Below, one piece after another: positions 16,522 to 24,899 of a stretch of 34,166 nucleotides of DNA. Below the pieces are notes generated by a model, which did not search any database, was not told the DNA's origin, and saw only the letters and a program-made list of their open reading frames with translations. The stretch is from Dehalococcoidia bacterium. GTDB taxonomy: Bacteria; Chloroflexota; Dehalococcoidia; Tepidiformales; Tepidiformaceae. Where the stretch lies: assembly GCA_020847985.1 (NCBI GenBank), contig JADLBC010000010.1, positions 1 to 34,166 of the forward strand. Reading direction: 5' to 3'. The translations under genes and the position numbers were made by a program. How positions within the stretch are numbered: the stretch's first letter is position 1; every line of letters begins with the position of its first letter.

Positions 16522-16713
16522 GGCAGCCTCCTCGGGCGGGTCGTCGTTCGGTTGTACGAAAGCGGACGTGGAGGTTGCGCGGAGCGGGTGGCAAGGGAGC
16601 GATGCAAACCAATCGCAAGCGAGCCATGCGATGGATCTGCAAGAGATGTTGCGGGCGCGTGTGCCGGGCGGGGGCTCCCGGTTCGTACGCTAGCGATGGA
16701 GGAACACGCACCG

Positions 16714-18903
16714 ATGACCGAACCGCTTGCCGGCCGCTTCCGCGTCCTGCCCGGGGCGCCCTATCCGTTGGGGGCGACATGGGATGGAAGCGGGGTGAAC
16801 TTCGCGCTGTTCTCGGAGGGTGCGAAGGCGGTCGAACTCTGCCTGTTCGGAGCCGACGGAACCGCGGAGACGCGCATCCCCGTGCGTGAGCAGACGGACT
16901 TCGTATGGCACTGCTACCTGCCGGAGGCGCGGCCGGGGATGCTCTATGGCTACCGGGTGCACGGCCCCTACGACCCGGCGAACGGGCTGCGCTTCAACGC
17001 CAACAAGCTCCTCATCGACCCGTATGCGAAGGCGATCTCGGGCGTGGTGGAGTGGTCGGAGGCGATGTTCGGGTATCCGATCGAGGGGGACGACGCCCGC
17101 GACCTGGAGTTCGATGACGAGGACAGCGCGCCGGGGATGCCGAAGTCGGTGGTGGTGGAGCCGGCGTTTTCGTGGGGGGACGATCGGCCGCCGAAGACGC
17201 CGTGGCACCGCACGGTGATCTACGAAGGGCACGTGCGGGGTCTGACGATGCTCCACCCGGAGCTTCCGGAGGAGCTGCGCGGAACGTTCTCGGGGGTGGC
17301 GGACCACCGCATCGTGCGGTACCTGCGCGACCTGGGGGTGACGGCGATCGAACTGATGCCGGTGCACCACTTCGTCCACGACAAGCACCTGGTGGACCGC
17401 GGCCTAAAGAACTACTGGGGGTACAACTCCATCGGCTACCTGGCGCCGGACAGGCGGTACGCCTCGGAGCAGCGGCCGGGGCGCGTGGTGGATGAGTTCA
17501 AGACGATGGTGAAGACGCTGCACCGGGCGGGGATCGAGGTGATCCTGGACGTGGTGTACAACCACACGGCGGAAGGGAACCACCTCGGGCCGACGCTCGC
17601 CTTCCGGGGGGCGGACAACCGCGCATACTACCGGCTGATGGACGAAGGCCGGTTCTATATGGATTACACGGGCACGGGCAACACGCTGAACATGCTCCAC
17701 CCGCGCGTCATCCAGCTGATCATGGATAGCCTTCGCTACTGGGTGCAGGAGATGCACGTGGACGGCTTCCGGTTCGACCTGGCGGCGACGCTGGCGCGGG
17801 AACTGCACGAGGTGGACCGTCTGAGCGCGTTCTTCGACATCATCCACCAGGACCCGGTGCTTTCGCAGGTGAAGCTGATCGCGGAGCCGTGGGATATCGG
17901 CGAGGGCGGGTACCAGGTGGGCAACTTCCCGGTGTTGTGGGCGGAATGGAACGGGAAGTATCGCGACACGGTGCGCCGCTTCTGGAAGGGGGACGAGGGG
18001 ACGATCGCGGACCTGGGGTACCGGCTGACGGGGAGTTCGGACCTCTACGCATCGAACGGGCGGCACCCGAACGCGAGCATCAACTTCGTCACGGCGCACG
18101 ACGGGTTCACCCTTCGCGACCTGGTGAGCTACAACGAGAAACACAACGAGGCGAACGGCGAGGAGAACCGCGACGGCAGCGACGACAATCTGAGCTGGAA
18201 CTGCGGGGTCGAAGGCGAAACAGACGACGCGACGGTGAACGCACTGCGGGCGCGGCAGCAACGGAACTTCATCACGACGCTGATGCTTTCGCAGGGGACG
18301 CCGATGCTGCTGCACGGCGACGAAGCGGGGAGAACGCAGCGCGGCAACAACAACGTGTACTGCCAGGACAACGAGATCAGCTGGCAGGCATGGGAGCTTG
18401 ATGAGGCGCAGGAAGAGCTGCTCGACTGGACGCGGCGGGTGGTCGCCTTCCGGCACCGGCACCCGGTGTTGCGGCGGCGGAACTACTTCCGCGGGCGGCC
18501 CATTCGCGGCGAGGGGCTGAAGGACATCAGCTGGCTGCGGCCCGATGGCGGCGAGATGACCGAGGGTGACTGGCAGGACGGCGAGCGGCGGACCATCGGC
18601 ATGTGGCTGGCGGGGAGCGCGGCCGACCTTACGGACGAAGAGGGGACGCCGGTGCGGGACGACAACCTGCTCATCCTGATGAACGCGCACCACGAGGCAT
18701 GCGACTTCGTGCTGCCGGCGGCGGCGGGGCGGCGGGGAACGTGGTCACTGGCGCTGGACACGGCGCACCCGGAGTTCGAGGAGGGCGCGGCGCAGCTGAC
18801 GGCGGGTGAGCGGTTCGCGATCGAGCCACGATCGATGGCGGTGCTGCTGAACACGCCGGAACGAAGGCGCCGGGGAGCGGCGGGACGCGAGCGGGAGGCT
18901 TAG
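16714..18903 (+). CDS. glgX: Glycogen debranching enzyme GlgX
   Basis: Isoamylase-type GH13 enzyme that hydrolyses alpha-1,6 branches during glycogen breakdown. The 729 residues contain an N-terminal CBM48 (about 15-110; [18 protein letters not shown]) and the GH13 barrel. Conserved regions are DVVYNHT (279-285), GFRFDLA with nucleophile D355 (351-357), EPWD with acid E391, and FVTAHDG with D463 (458-464). The frame is open far upstream, but the ATG at 16714 is preferred: GGAGG lies 11 nt before it and the protein then has the usual length. No glgA, glgC or glgP is adjacent. Its stop codon overlaps the stop of the convergent small gene. Confidence 0.95.
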   Translation: MTEPLAGRFRVLPGAPYPLGATWDGSGVNFALFSEGAKAVELCLFGADGTAETRIPVREQTDFVWHCYLPEARPGMLYGYRVHGPYDPANGLRFNANKLLIDPYAKAISGVVEWSEAMFGYPIEGDDARDLEFDDEDSAPGMPKSVVVEPAFSWGDDRPPKTPWHRTVIYEGHVRGLTMLHPELPEELRGTFSGVADHRIVRYLRDLGVTAIELMPVHHFVHDKHLVDRGLKNYWGYNSIGYLAPDRRYASEQRPGRVVDEFKTMVKTLHRAGIEVILDVVYNHTAEGNHLGPTLAFRGADNRAYYRLMDEGRFYMDYTGTGNTLNMLHPRVIQLIMDSLRYWVQEMHVDGFRFDLAATLARELHEVDRLSAFFDIIHQDPVLSQVKLIAEPWDIGEGGYQVGNFPVLWAEWNGKYRDTVRRFWKGDEGTIADLGYRLTGSSDLYASNGRHPNASINFVTAHDGFTLRDLVSYNEKHNEANGEENRDGSDDNLSWNCGVEGETDDATVNALRARQQRNFITTLMLSQGTPMLLHGDEAGRTQRGNNNVYCQDNEISWQAWELDEAQEELLDWTRRVVAFRHRHPVLRRRNYFRGRPIRGEGLKDISWLRPDGGEMTEGDWQDGERRTIGMWLAGSAADLTDEEGTPVRDDNLLILMNAHHEACDFVLPAAAGRRGTWSLALDTAHPEFEEGAAQLTAGERFAIEPRSMAVLLNTPERRRRGAAGREREA

Positions 18904-19178
18904 ACGACGAACGACATCGCCACGATGAAGGCGATGACGACGGCGCCCACGCCGGCGACGGTGAGCAGGTCCTTGTGGACGTAGCTGTAGTCGCGGGTGA
19001 CGTGGTGCTCGCGGTGGTGCGCGGCCGGGGCGGTGGCGCGGCGGCGGGCGGCGCGCTCGGAGGCGGCGAGCGGGGTGCCGGCGAAGGCGTCGCCTTCGGG
19101 GGCGCCGGGCCGGGGCAGCGAAGCCGCGGGCGCGGGGCGGCGGCGGCGCTGGCGTGGTTGGCGTGCGGTCATGCTCAC
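18900..19178 (-). CDS. Small tail-anchored membrane protein of unknown function
   Basis: 92 residues: a basic, Arg/Ala/Pro-rich cytosolic part followed by [18 protein letters not shown] and a single C-terminal hydrophobic helix (about 70-91). A protein of this shape would be tail-anchored with its basic N terminus in the cytosol. I know no family. The start is a GTG at 19178, supported by GGGAG 7 nt upstream; an ATG two codons later is in frame. The stop shares two bases with the glgX stop on the other strand. It lies 51 nt downstream of the recombinase-like gene. Confidence 0.6.
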   Translation of the reverse strand: MSMTARQPRQRRRRPAPAASLPRPGAPEGDAFAGTPLAASERAARRRATAPAAHHREHHVTRDYSYVHKDLLTVAGVGAVVIAFIVAMSFVV

Positions 19179-19229
19179 GATGCTACTCCCGGGCGGGGGA
19201 ACACTCCAGCCGGGCGCGCCGGCACGAAG

Positions 19230-20645
19230 CTAAAGATGCAGGAAGAGGCGTGTCTCGCCGCCATCGACTTCGAGGCGGTCGACGAGTTCGCGGAGGGCTG
19301 ATTGGAGGGTGGCGAAATCCATCGCCTCCCAATCGCGCGCGACCTTGCGGCGGAGGGCGTCGAGGTGGCGGCGGCGTTCTTCCTCGGATTCGTGGGCGGC
19401 GAGGCGTTCGCGGGCGGCGGCGAGTTCGCCTTCGAGGGTTGCCTGCTCTTCGACGAGTTCGCCGCCGAGGGCGCGCATGCGTTCGAGGGTGATGTGGCCG
19501 TGGGCGGCATCGGCGACGAGTTCCTCGACCTGGCGGCGGGTGCGGCGCATGCGCCCTTCGACGCGTTCGACCTGGGCGGTGAGGTCGAGGACGTAGGAGC
19601 TGGTGTTGCCGGCGCGGCCGATGCGGGCGACGGTGCCGGGGGCATCTTCGCCGAGGAGTTCGCGCAGGCGGGCTTCCAGGTCGGCGGCGCGCTGGGTGTT
19701 GTAATCGCAGGCGTTCTGGTTGGTGCGGCTTTCGCACTGGTAGTAGCGGTAGCCGGAGGACTTCGTTTCGCCGTCGCGGGTGGTCCACTTCTGGCGGCGG
19801 GAGACGCCGATCATGCGATTGCCGCAGCGGCCGCAATAGACGATGCCGCTGAGGAGGTAGGGCACGACGGTGCGTTCGGTGGCGGAGGAGCGGCCGCGCT
19901 GGAGCCGTTCCTGGACGCGGCGGAAGTCCTCCTGGGTGACGAGCGGCGGGTGGCTGCCGGGGACTTTGACGCCGAAGCGGGCGTAGGTGCCGAGGTAGGT
20001 GCGGTTCCGGAGCATGTCGCGCACGGAGACCATGCTCCAACGGCCGCCGCGGCGGGTGCGCATGCCCTCTTCGTTCAGGCGGCCGGCGATTTTGCGAATG
20101 CCGAGCTCTTCCTGGAGGTAGAGCCGGAAGATGTAGCGGACGACGACGGCTTCTTCGGGCACGAGTTCGAGGCGGCGGCGGGGGCCGACGCGGTAGCCGA
20201 AGGGGGGCCTGCCGAGGGCTTCGCCGCGGACGGCCTTGCGGCGCATGGCGCTGCGCACGCGTTCGGAGACGGGGGTGCCTTCGGCGTGGTCGGCCCAGGC
20301 ATCGATGAGCTCGCGGGCGGCTTCGCGGCCGGTGTGGATGGAGATGACCTGGACGCCGGTGTTTTCGATGGCGAGGAGGGCCATGGCGGCGTGCCCGAGG
20401 TCGGGCCCGAGGGCGGCGGCGCCATCGACGGCGACGACCATAAAGCCGCGGCCCTCGCGCTGGAGGAACTGGAGCATCTGGCGGAAGCCGGCGCCGCGGG
20501 GTTCGGCATCGGTATCGAGGAAGGTAGCGGCGACTTCGTAGCCTTCACGGGCGCAGAAATCGAGGAAGGCGCGATTCTGGTCGCCGATGGCGCGTTTGAC
20601 GCCGTTGCGGCGGGCGCCTTCGACGATGTAGCCGACGGCCTGCAT
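19230..20645 (-). CDS. Large-serine-recombinase-like protein lacking catalytic residues
   Basis: 471 residues with the full layout of a large serine recombinase: N-terminal resolvase-like domain (1-130), recombinase domain (about 140-250; LGRPPFGYRVG, then MLRNRTYLGTYARFGVKVPG), zinc ribbon (C271, C274, C304, C313) and a coiled coil (355-440). In active family members the N terminus reads GYxRVS with catalytic Arg and Ser, and a second site reads DRLxR. Here those read GYIVEG (5-10) and VDGAAALG (73-80), so the serine and three arginines are replaced while D74 remains. The frame is intact and codon use matches neighbours, so this looks like a domesticated DNA-binding protein rather than a decaying one. 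Start ATG at 20645, 7 nt after the zinc-ribbon gene. Confidence 0.88.
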   Translation of the reverse strand: MQAVGYIVEGARRNGVKRAIGDQNRAFLDFCAREGYEVAATFLDTDAEPRGAGFRQMLQFLQREGRGFMVVAVDGAAALGPDLGHAAMALLAIENTGVQVISIHTGREAARELIDAWADHAEGTPVSERVRSAMRRKAVRGEALGRPPFGYRVGPRRRLELVPEEAVVVRYIFRLYLQEELGIRKIAGRLNEEGMRTRRGGRWSMVSVRDMLRNRTYLGTYARFGVKVPGSHPPLVTQEDFRRVQERLQRGRSSATERTVVPYLLSGIVYCGRCGNRMIGVSRRQKWTTRDGETKSSGYRYYQCESRTNQNACDYNTQRAADLEARLRELLGEDAPGTVARIGRAGNTSSYVLDLTAQVERVEGRMRRTRRQVEELVADAAHGHITLERMRALGGELVEEQATLEGELAAARERLAAHESEEERRRHLDALRRKVARDWEAMDFATLQSALRELVDRLEVDGGETRLFLHL

Positions 20646-20652
20646 TGGGGTG

Positions 20653-21354
20653 TTACCCGACCGAGAGGATGCGTTCGCAGTTGGGGCACTGCGCGATGTC
20701 GGAGATGGCGAGGGCCTTGCGGCGAATGCCATCGGGCACGGAGACGCGGCAGCCGCCGCAACTGCCCCCGGTGAGGCGGCTGACGGCCATGCCGCCCTTG
20801 CGGCGGCGGAGGTCTTCGTAGAGGTGGAGGGAGCGCGGTGGGATGCGCGTCTTCTGGAGGTCGCGCTTCGCATCGACGCGGGCGATGGTATCGCCGAGGC
20901 GGAGGACTTCGTGGCGAAGTTCCTGCTGCTGCAGTTGCCAGCGGCCTTCGAGCACGCGGGCGCGGCGTTCGGCGGTGGCGGCTTCGCGGTTGACCTGTTC
21001 GGCGGCGTCGAGGGCCTCGATGAGGGCGTCTTCGTGGGTGGCACGGGAGGCCTTGAGGGTATCGACTTCGTGCTGGAGGTTCGTGAGCTCTTTGGGGGAG
21101 TGGATGGAGCCGTCGTAGAGCTTCTTTTCATCGGCGGCGATCTTGTCGGAGAGGGCTTCGACTTCGCCCTCAAGGCGGCGCTGGTCGCGGCGGGCCGTCT
21201 CCTGGCGGGCGCGAATGGCGGCGAGATCGCGGCGGGCGGCGTTCAGTTCCTCGTCGCCCTGGAGGCGGCGCTCGATATCGGCGAGGGCGGCGCGGAGGGC
21301 GGCGGCTTCGTCGTCGAGGGACTGCAGGGTGAGGATTTCAAGGACCTGGGACAT
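20653..21354 (-). CDS. Coiled-coil C4-type zinc-ribbon protein (DUF164 family)
   Basis: 233 residues: a long helical hairpin coiled coil (about 5-165) followed by a C-terminal zinc ribbon with C199, C202, C223 and C226 (SCGGCRVSVP and QCPNCERIL). This matches the zf-RING_7/DUF164 group found across bacteria, including Chlamydia, Helicobacter (HP0958-like) and actinobacteria, where members act as nucleic-acid or protein-binding chaperones in some cases. Its role here is not known. The ATG at 21354 lacks a clear ribosome site. The recombinase-like gene follows after 7 nt, so they are almost certainly one transcript. The start is 200 bp from the divergent yceD. Confidence 0.88.
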   Translation of the reverse strand: MSQVLEILTLQSLDDEAAALRAALADIERRLQGDEELNAARRDLAAIRARQETARRDQRRLEGEVEALSDKIAADEKKLYDGSIHSPKELTNLQHEVDTLKASRATHEDALIEALDAAEQVNREAATAERRARVLEGRWQLQQQELRHEVLRLGDTIARVDAKRDLQKTRIPPRSLHLYEDLRRRKGGMAVSRLTGGSCGGCRVSVPDGIRRKALAISDIAQCPNCERILSVG

Positions 21355-21518
21355 AGGCTAACCGTAGCGCAAAGGCTAGCGAGGCGAACTCGGGGCGTAA
21401 ACGGCGGGGCGTCCCGGATGGGGCGAAATCTCCGCAATCGTCACGCAATGGGGGCCGTTATGGCGCCTTTTCGCGGGGAGTTCACAGAACGTGGGACGGG
21501 TGGGGATGGTCGGGCGGC

Positions 21519-21524
21519 TATACT
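21519..21524 (+). promoter_or_regulatory. Possible -10 box for the yceD-rpmF-fab block
   Basis: TATACT, preceded by GGC, lies 30 nt ahead of the yceD ATG in the 200-bp divergent region. No convincing -35 is found at 16-18 nt; TGGGAC lies 21 nt upstream. This is the best candidate for the promoter of the long plus-strand block. Confidence 0.3.
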
Positions 21525-21554
21525 GGGAGCACCTCCACCCGCGAGGCAAGGCCA

Positions 21555-22052
21555 ATGTTGTTCAACGTATCGGGGCTGCTGCGCTCACCCGTGGGCGCGG
21601 TACGCCGCTACACCCTCGAACCGGAACGGCCCGTCCATGGTGGCAACGTCGAACTGATCCGCACGCCCGATGGGGTGCTGGTGCGGTGCGAGGCGGACGT
21701 GCTGCTGGAGGGCGATTGTGCGCGCTGCCTGGCGCCGTTTGGGTACCCGGCGCACGTTTCGTTCGAAGAGATCTTCGTGCAGCAGGTGGACGTCGTGACG
21801 GGGCGCCGGCTGCCGGCCGCGGATGACGCGGAGGCGTTCCTGATTTCGACGAACCACGAAATCGACATTACGGAGGCCGTGCGGCAATATAGCGAGACGG
21901 CTGCGGCAATGCAGCCGCTTTGCCGTCCGGATTGCCCCGGGATCTGTCCGGTGTGCGGACAGGACCTGAGTATGGCGACCTGTACCTGTGACCGTGCGCC
22001 CGCGGACCACCGCTGGGCAGCCCTGGCAGGATTGAGGCAAGCCAATGGGTAA
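21555..22052 (+). CDS. YceD/DUF177 family protein
   Basis: 165-residue member of the YceD family, which sits next to rpmF (L32) in most bacteria and is linked to 23S rRNA accumulation and ribosome assembly in plants and E. coli. Typical features are an early strand region, CEADVLLEGDCARCLAPF, a segment EIDITEAVRQY, and near the C terminus LCRPDCPGICPVCGQDL, whose cysteines could bind zinc. The start ATG is preceded by GAGGCAAGG. It is the first gene of a 12-kb co-directional block, and rpmF begins 20 nt after its stop. Confidence 0.9.
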   Translation: MLFNVSGLLRSPVGAVRRYTLEPERPVHGGNVELIRTPDGVLVRCEADVLLEGDCARCLAPFGYPAHVSFEEIFVQQVDVVTGRRLPAADDAEAFLISTNHEIDITEAVRQYSETAAAMQPLCRPDCPGICPVCGQDLSMATCTCDRAPADHRWAALAGLRQANG

Positions 22053-22072
22053 CGACCTGAAGGAGACCCTCT

Positions 22073-22270
22073 ATGCCGCCGCTGCCCAAGCGGAAGTATC
22101 CAAAGTCGCGCCAGGGGAAGCGGCGTTCGCACCTGGCGATCAAGATGCCCCACGTGGTGGAGTGCCCGAGTTGCCGGGCGCCCCAGCTGGCGCACCGGGC
22201 TTGCCCGGTCTGCGGGAAGTACCGCGGGCGGGAAGTCATCACGATGCCGATCGACGAGCTCGAGAGCTAG
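22073..22270 (+). CDS. rpmF: 50S ribosomal protein L32
   Basis: 65-residue L32. It begins PPLPKRKYPKSRQGKRRSH, close to the family consensus, and carries the four-cysteine zinc ribbon of the C+ form (C31, C34, C44, C47; CPSC and CPVC). AAGGAG is 8 nt before the ATG. The yceD-rpmF-fab order is a classic linkage of ribosome and lipid synthesis genes. Presence of the zinc form suggests no need for zinc sparing at this locus; whether a C- paralogue exists elsewhere cannot be seen. Confidence 0.97.
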   Translation: MPPLPKRKYPKSRQGKRRSHLAIKMPHVVECPSCRAPQLAHRACPVCGKYRGREVITMPIDELES

Positions 22271-22287
22271 CGGCGGCGACCGGCCCC

Positions 22288-23241
22288 GTGGCCGCGTTTC
22301 TCGCATTCCAGGAGCCAGCCCGGCGGACGCGTGCGTTCGTGTTCCCGGGCCAGGGCGCGCAATCCGTGGGCATGGGCAAGGACCTCTACGATGCCTTCCC
22401 TTCGGCGCGCGAACTGTATGACCGCGCGGACGAGATCCTCGGGTTCAAGCTGAGCACGCTCTGCTTCGAGGGCCCGGAAGCGGACCTGCAGCAGACGCGG
22501 AACGCGCAGCCGGCAATCGCGGTGACGAGCCTCGCGCTGCTGAAGGTGGCCACGGAGATCACGCCGGGGCTGCTCGAACGGCCGGCGTTCGTGGCGGGCC
22601 ATTCGCTGGGCGAATACTCGGCCTTGGTGGCATCGGGGGCGCTTTCGTTCGACAACGCCATCCGGCTGCTGCGCGCGCGGGGCGAGCTGATGCAGGCCGC
22701 CGGGGAGAAGAACCCGGGCACGATGGCCGCCGTCCTGGGGTTGGACCTCGCCGATTGCGACGATGTCTGCCGGGAGGCGGGCGCCGAGATCTGCAACGTG
22801 AACGCGCCGGGCCAGATCGTTATCGGCGGGCGGCGCGAAGCAGTGGTGCGCGCGCTGGATTACGCGAAGGCGCGTGGTGCGGCGAAGGTCATCCCGCTGA
22901 GCGTGAGCGGCGCGTTCCACAGTTCGCTGATGAAGCCCGCGGCCGAGGGCATGGTGCACCACGTCGGCGTGGCCACGATGTCGGATGCGGACGTGCCGGT
23001 GGTGCTGAACTGCACGGCCACGCCTTCGCGTGATGAGCTGGCGTTCCGCAACGAGCTGGTGGACCAGGTGGCGAGCCCGGTGCAGTGGGCGAAGACGGTC
23101 GAATACCTCGGCGAGCAGGGCATCGAAACGTTCATCGAATTCGGGCCCGGGCGGGTGCTGACGGCGATCATCAAGCGCATGCTCCGCAAGGCGGCGTGCG
23201 TGAACGTGAACGACGCGAGCACGGTGAACGTCCCGCTGTAG
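22288..23241 (+). CDS. fabD: Malonyl-CoA:ACP transacylase FabD
   Basis: Transfers malonate from CoA to ACP for fatty acid elongation. The 317 residues contain AFVFPGQGAQSVGMG near the N terminus, the nucleophile S106 in GHSLGEY and the catalytic H211 in GAFHSSL. The C-terminal half includes FIEFGPGRVLTAIIKR. The start is not clear-cut: the frame is open back into rpmF, and GTG at 22288, 17 nt after the rpmF stop, is the only start codon placing the gene outside rpmF with the whole N-terminal strand intact. A hairpin follows the stop. PlsX and FabH, often found between rpmF and fabD, are absent. Confidence 0.93.
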   Translation: MAAFLAFQEPARRTRAFVFPGQGAQSVGMGKDLYDAFPSARELYDRADEILGFKLSTLCFEGPEADLQQTRNAQPAIAVTSLALLKVATEITPGLLERPAFVAGHSLGEYSALVASGALSFDNAIRLLRARGELMQAAGEKNPGTMAAVLGLDLADCDDVCREAGAEICNVNAPGQIVIGGRREAVVRALDYAKARGAAKVIPLSVSGAFHSSLMKPAAEGMVHHVGVATMSDADVPVVLNCTATPSRDELAFRNELVDQVASPVQWAKTVEYLGEQGIETFIEFGPGRVLTAIIKRMLRKAACVNVNDASTVNVPL

Positions 23242-23265
23242 GGCGAAGCCAAACGAAGCACGACG

Positions 23266-23289
23266 ACGGGCCTCCTGCGGGAGGCCCGT
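23266..23289 (+). terminator. Hairpin between fabD and fabG
   Basis: A 10-bp stem (ACGGGCCTCC/GGAGGCCCGT) with a 4-nt loop begins 24 nt after the fabD stop. Only two T follow, so it is more likely an attenuating or mRNA-stabilising stem than a full terminator. fabG starts about 70 nt later. Confidence 0.5.
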
Positions 23290-23357
23290 TGCATGTCCGC
23301 GCGGAAGCGCGGCGGGCGGCGCCGTGGCACACTGTGCGCCGCATACGGAGGGTGGAC

Positions 23358-24107
23358 ATGGGGAACCTCGAGGGGAAGGCGGCGCTTGTCACGGGCGGGT
23401 CGCGGGGCATCGGGCGGGCAATCTGCCTGGAGCTGGCGCGGCAGGGTGCGCGGGTGGTGGTGAACTACCATTCGAACGCGGAAGCGGCGGCCGAGGTAGT
23501 GGCGCGCATCAAGGAGGCCGGCGGCGAGGCGGTGGCCATCGGCGGCGATGTGGCGAACGCGGACGCGGCGGCGGCGCTGGTCAAGGGCGCGGTCGAGGCC
23601 CTCGGGGGGCTCGACATCCTCGTCAACAACGCGGGCATCACGCGGGACCGGCTGCTCATGCGCATGTCGGAGAGCGACTGGGACGACGTGCACAACACGA
23701 ACCTGAAGGGCACGTTCCTGGTGACGAAGGCGGCAATGCGGCCGCTGCTGCGTTCGAGCGCGGGGCGGATCATCGTGATCACGAGCGTGATCGGGGTGAT
23801 GGGGAACGCGGGGCAGGCCAACTACGCGGCGGCGAAGGCGGGGCTCATCGGGTTCACGCGGGCGGTGGCGCGGGAGGTGGCTTCGCGGGCGATCACGGTG
23901 AACGCGGTGGCACCTGGGTTCATCGAGACGGACATCATCGCGCCGATGTCGGAAGAGGCGATCAAGGGCGCGATGGCGCAGATCCCGATGGAGCGGATGG
24001 CGAAGCCGGAAGAGGTTGCGCCACTGGTGGCGTTCCTCGCGGGCGACGGCGGCGGATACATCACAGGGCAGTGCATCCACGTGGATGGCGGTATGGTGAT
24101 GGCGTGA
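23358..24107 (+). CDS. fabG: 3-oxoacyl-[ACP] reductase FabG
   Basis: NADPH-dependent reductase of the fatty acid cycle, short-chain dehydrogenase family, 249 residues. The cofactor motif TGGSRGIG is at 12-19, NNAG at 90-93, and the catalytic S143, Y156 and K160 are in place (ITSVIGVMGNAGQANYAAAK). FabG-specific pieces include the GMLLRM-equivalent TRDRLLMRM and the ending IHVDGGMVM. GGAGG lies 6 nt ahead of the ATG. Its stop codon overlaps the GTG start of nusB (GTGA), so the two are translationally coupled. Confidence 0.95.
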   Translation: MGNLEGKAALVTGGSRGIGRAICLELARQGARVVVNYHSNAEAAAEVVARIKEAGGEAVAIGGDVANADAAAALVKGAVEALGGLDILVNNAGITRDRLLMRMSESDWDDVHNTNLKGTFLVTKAAMRPLLRSSAGRIIVITSVIGVMGNAGQANYAAAKAGLIGFTRAVAREVASRAITVNAVAPGFIETDIIAPMSEEAIKGAMAQIPMERMAKPEEVAPLVAFLAGDGGGYITGQCIHVDGGMVMA

Positions 24108-24556
24108 GCCAGCCGCACCGGGTCATTCGCCAGCTCGTCGTGGAGGCGCTGTACGAGTCCGAGACATCGGATCACGCTCCGCGCGAGGTGCTGGAGCGGC
24201 GCCTGCGGGAGGAAGTGGAGGAGACGCCGGAGCTTTCGGAGCCAAAGCAGCAGCGGCGGGCGCTGCGGATGCTGGACGGGGTGCTGGAGGCACGGGAGGA
24301 GGCGGACGGGCTGATCGCGGAGGCGGCGCCGAAGCACCCGGTGGGGACGATGGCCATCGTTGACCGCAACATCCTGCGGCTTGCAATATGGGAACTGCTT
24401 TCCGGGCCGTCGGTATCGGTGGCCGCAGTGGTCAACGAAGCCGTGGAGCTCGCCCGCCGGTACAGTGGGGAGAAGGCGCCCGCATTCGTGAACGGGGTGC
24501 TGCGAACGGTAAGCGCACAGATCGAAACCGCCCGCGCAACGCGCCCGGGCTCGTGA
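24104..24556 (+). CDS. nusB: Transcription antitermination factor NusB
   Basis: All-helical RNA-binding protein that, with NusE (S10), binds boxA in rRNA leaders and other antitermination sites. 150 residues, normal length. The C-terminal NusB signature is evident: [44 protein letters not shown] (given as [15 protein letters not shown] and FVNGVL). The N-terminal third is enriched in Glu and Arg. The start is GTG at 24104 inside the fabG stop. Its place between fabG and acpP, splitting the fab genes, is unusual. Confidence 0.9.
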   Translation: MSQPHRVIRQLVVEALYESETSDHAPREVLERRLREEVEETPELSEPKQQRRALRMLDGVLEAREEADGLIAEAAPKHPVGTMAIVDRNILRLAIWELLSGPSVSVAAVVNEAVELARRYSGEKAPAFVNGVLRTVSAQIETARATRPGS

Positions 24557-24587
24557 TTCCAAAGCCTTCGCCAGGAGAACCAACCAA

Positions 24588-24848
24588 GTGTCCACAGTAT
24601 TCGAACGGGTCCGTGCCATCGTCGTCGAACAACTCGGCGTGGAAGAAGAAGAAGTCGTTCCCGCCGCGTCGTTCGTGGATGACCTGAACGCGGATTCGCT
24701 GGATCTCGTCGAGCTGATCATGTCGCTCGAGGAGGAGTTCACGACGGACGCGAACGGTCTGGAAATCCCGGACGAGGACGCGGAGAAGATCGCGACGGTG
24801 CAGGACGCCGTAGATTATCTGAAGGACCACGGCGTCGAAGACAAGTAG
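24588..24848 (+). CDS. acpP: Acyl carrier protein
   Basis: 86-residue acidic carrier of growing acyl chains. The phosphopantetheine site S37 lies in [14 protein letters not shown], and helix II and III are as expected. The C terminus is slightly longer than E. coli ACP. The start is a GTG at 24588 with AGGAG upstream. No fabF follows; the TatA/B gene comes next after 48 nt. Confidence 0.96.
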   Translation: MSTVFERVRAIVVEQLGVEEEEVVPAASFVDDLNADSLDLVELIMSLEEEFTTDANGLEIPDEDAEKIATVQDAVDYLKDHGVEDK

Positions 24849-24882
24849 GCAGCGCGGGGCCGAGCCGAGTCCCGGCCCGCGT

Positions 24883-24899
24883 GGAGGAGGCTGACCCTG
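24883..24899 (+). promoter_or_regulatory. Strong Shine-Dalgarno leading to a probable CTG start
   Basis: GGAGGAGG (24883-24890) is followed after 6 nt by CTG (24897-24899). No ATG, GTG or TTG exists in the TatA/B frame between here and the middle of its membrane helix, so the CTG is the best start. Confidence 0.65.

Noticed and set aside
16522..16713. Possible gene or RNA in the region between the UspA-like gene and glgX
   Set aside because: No coding pattern or conserved RNA fold seen; it is best read as a 192-bp divergent promoter region, but no clear -10/-35 pair was found.
19230..20645. Recombinase-like gene as evidence for a prophage or integrative element
   Set aside because: No att repeats, phage or conjugation genes surround it, its composition matches the neighbours, and its active site is missing.
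22045..22287. Upstream extension of fabD starting at ATG 22045
   Set aside because: It would run through all of rpmF in another frame, and the added residues do not resemble any FabD N terminus.
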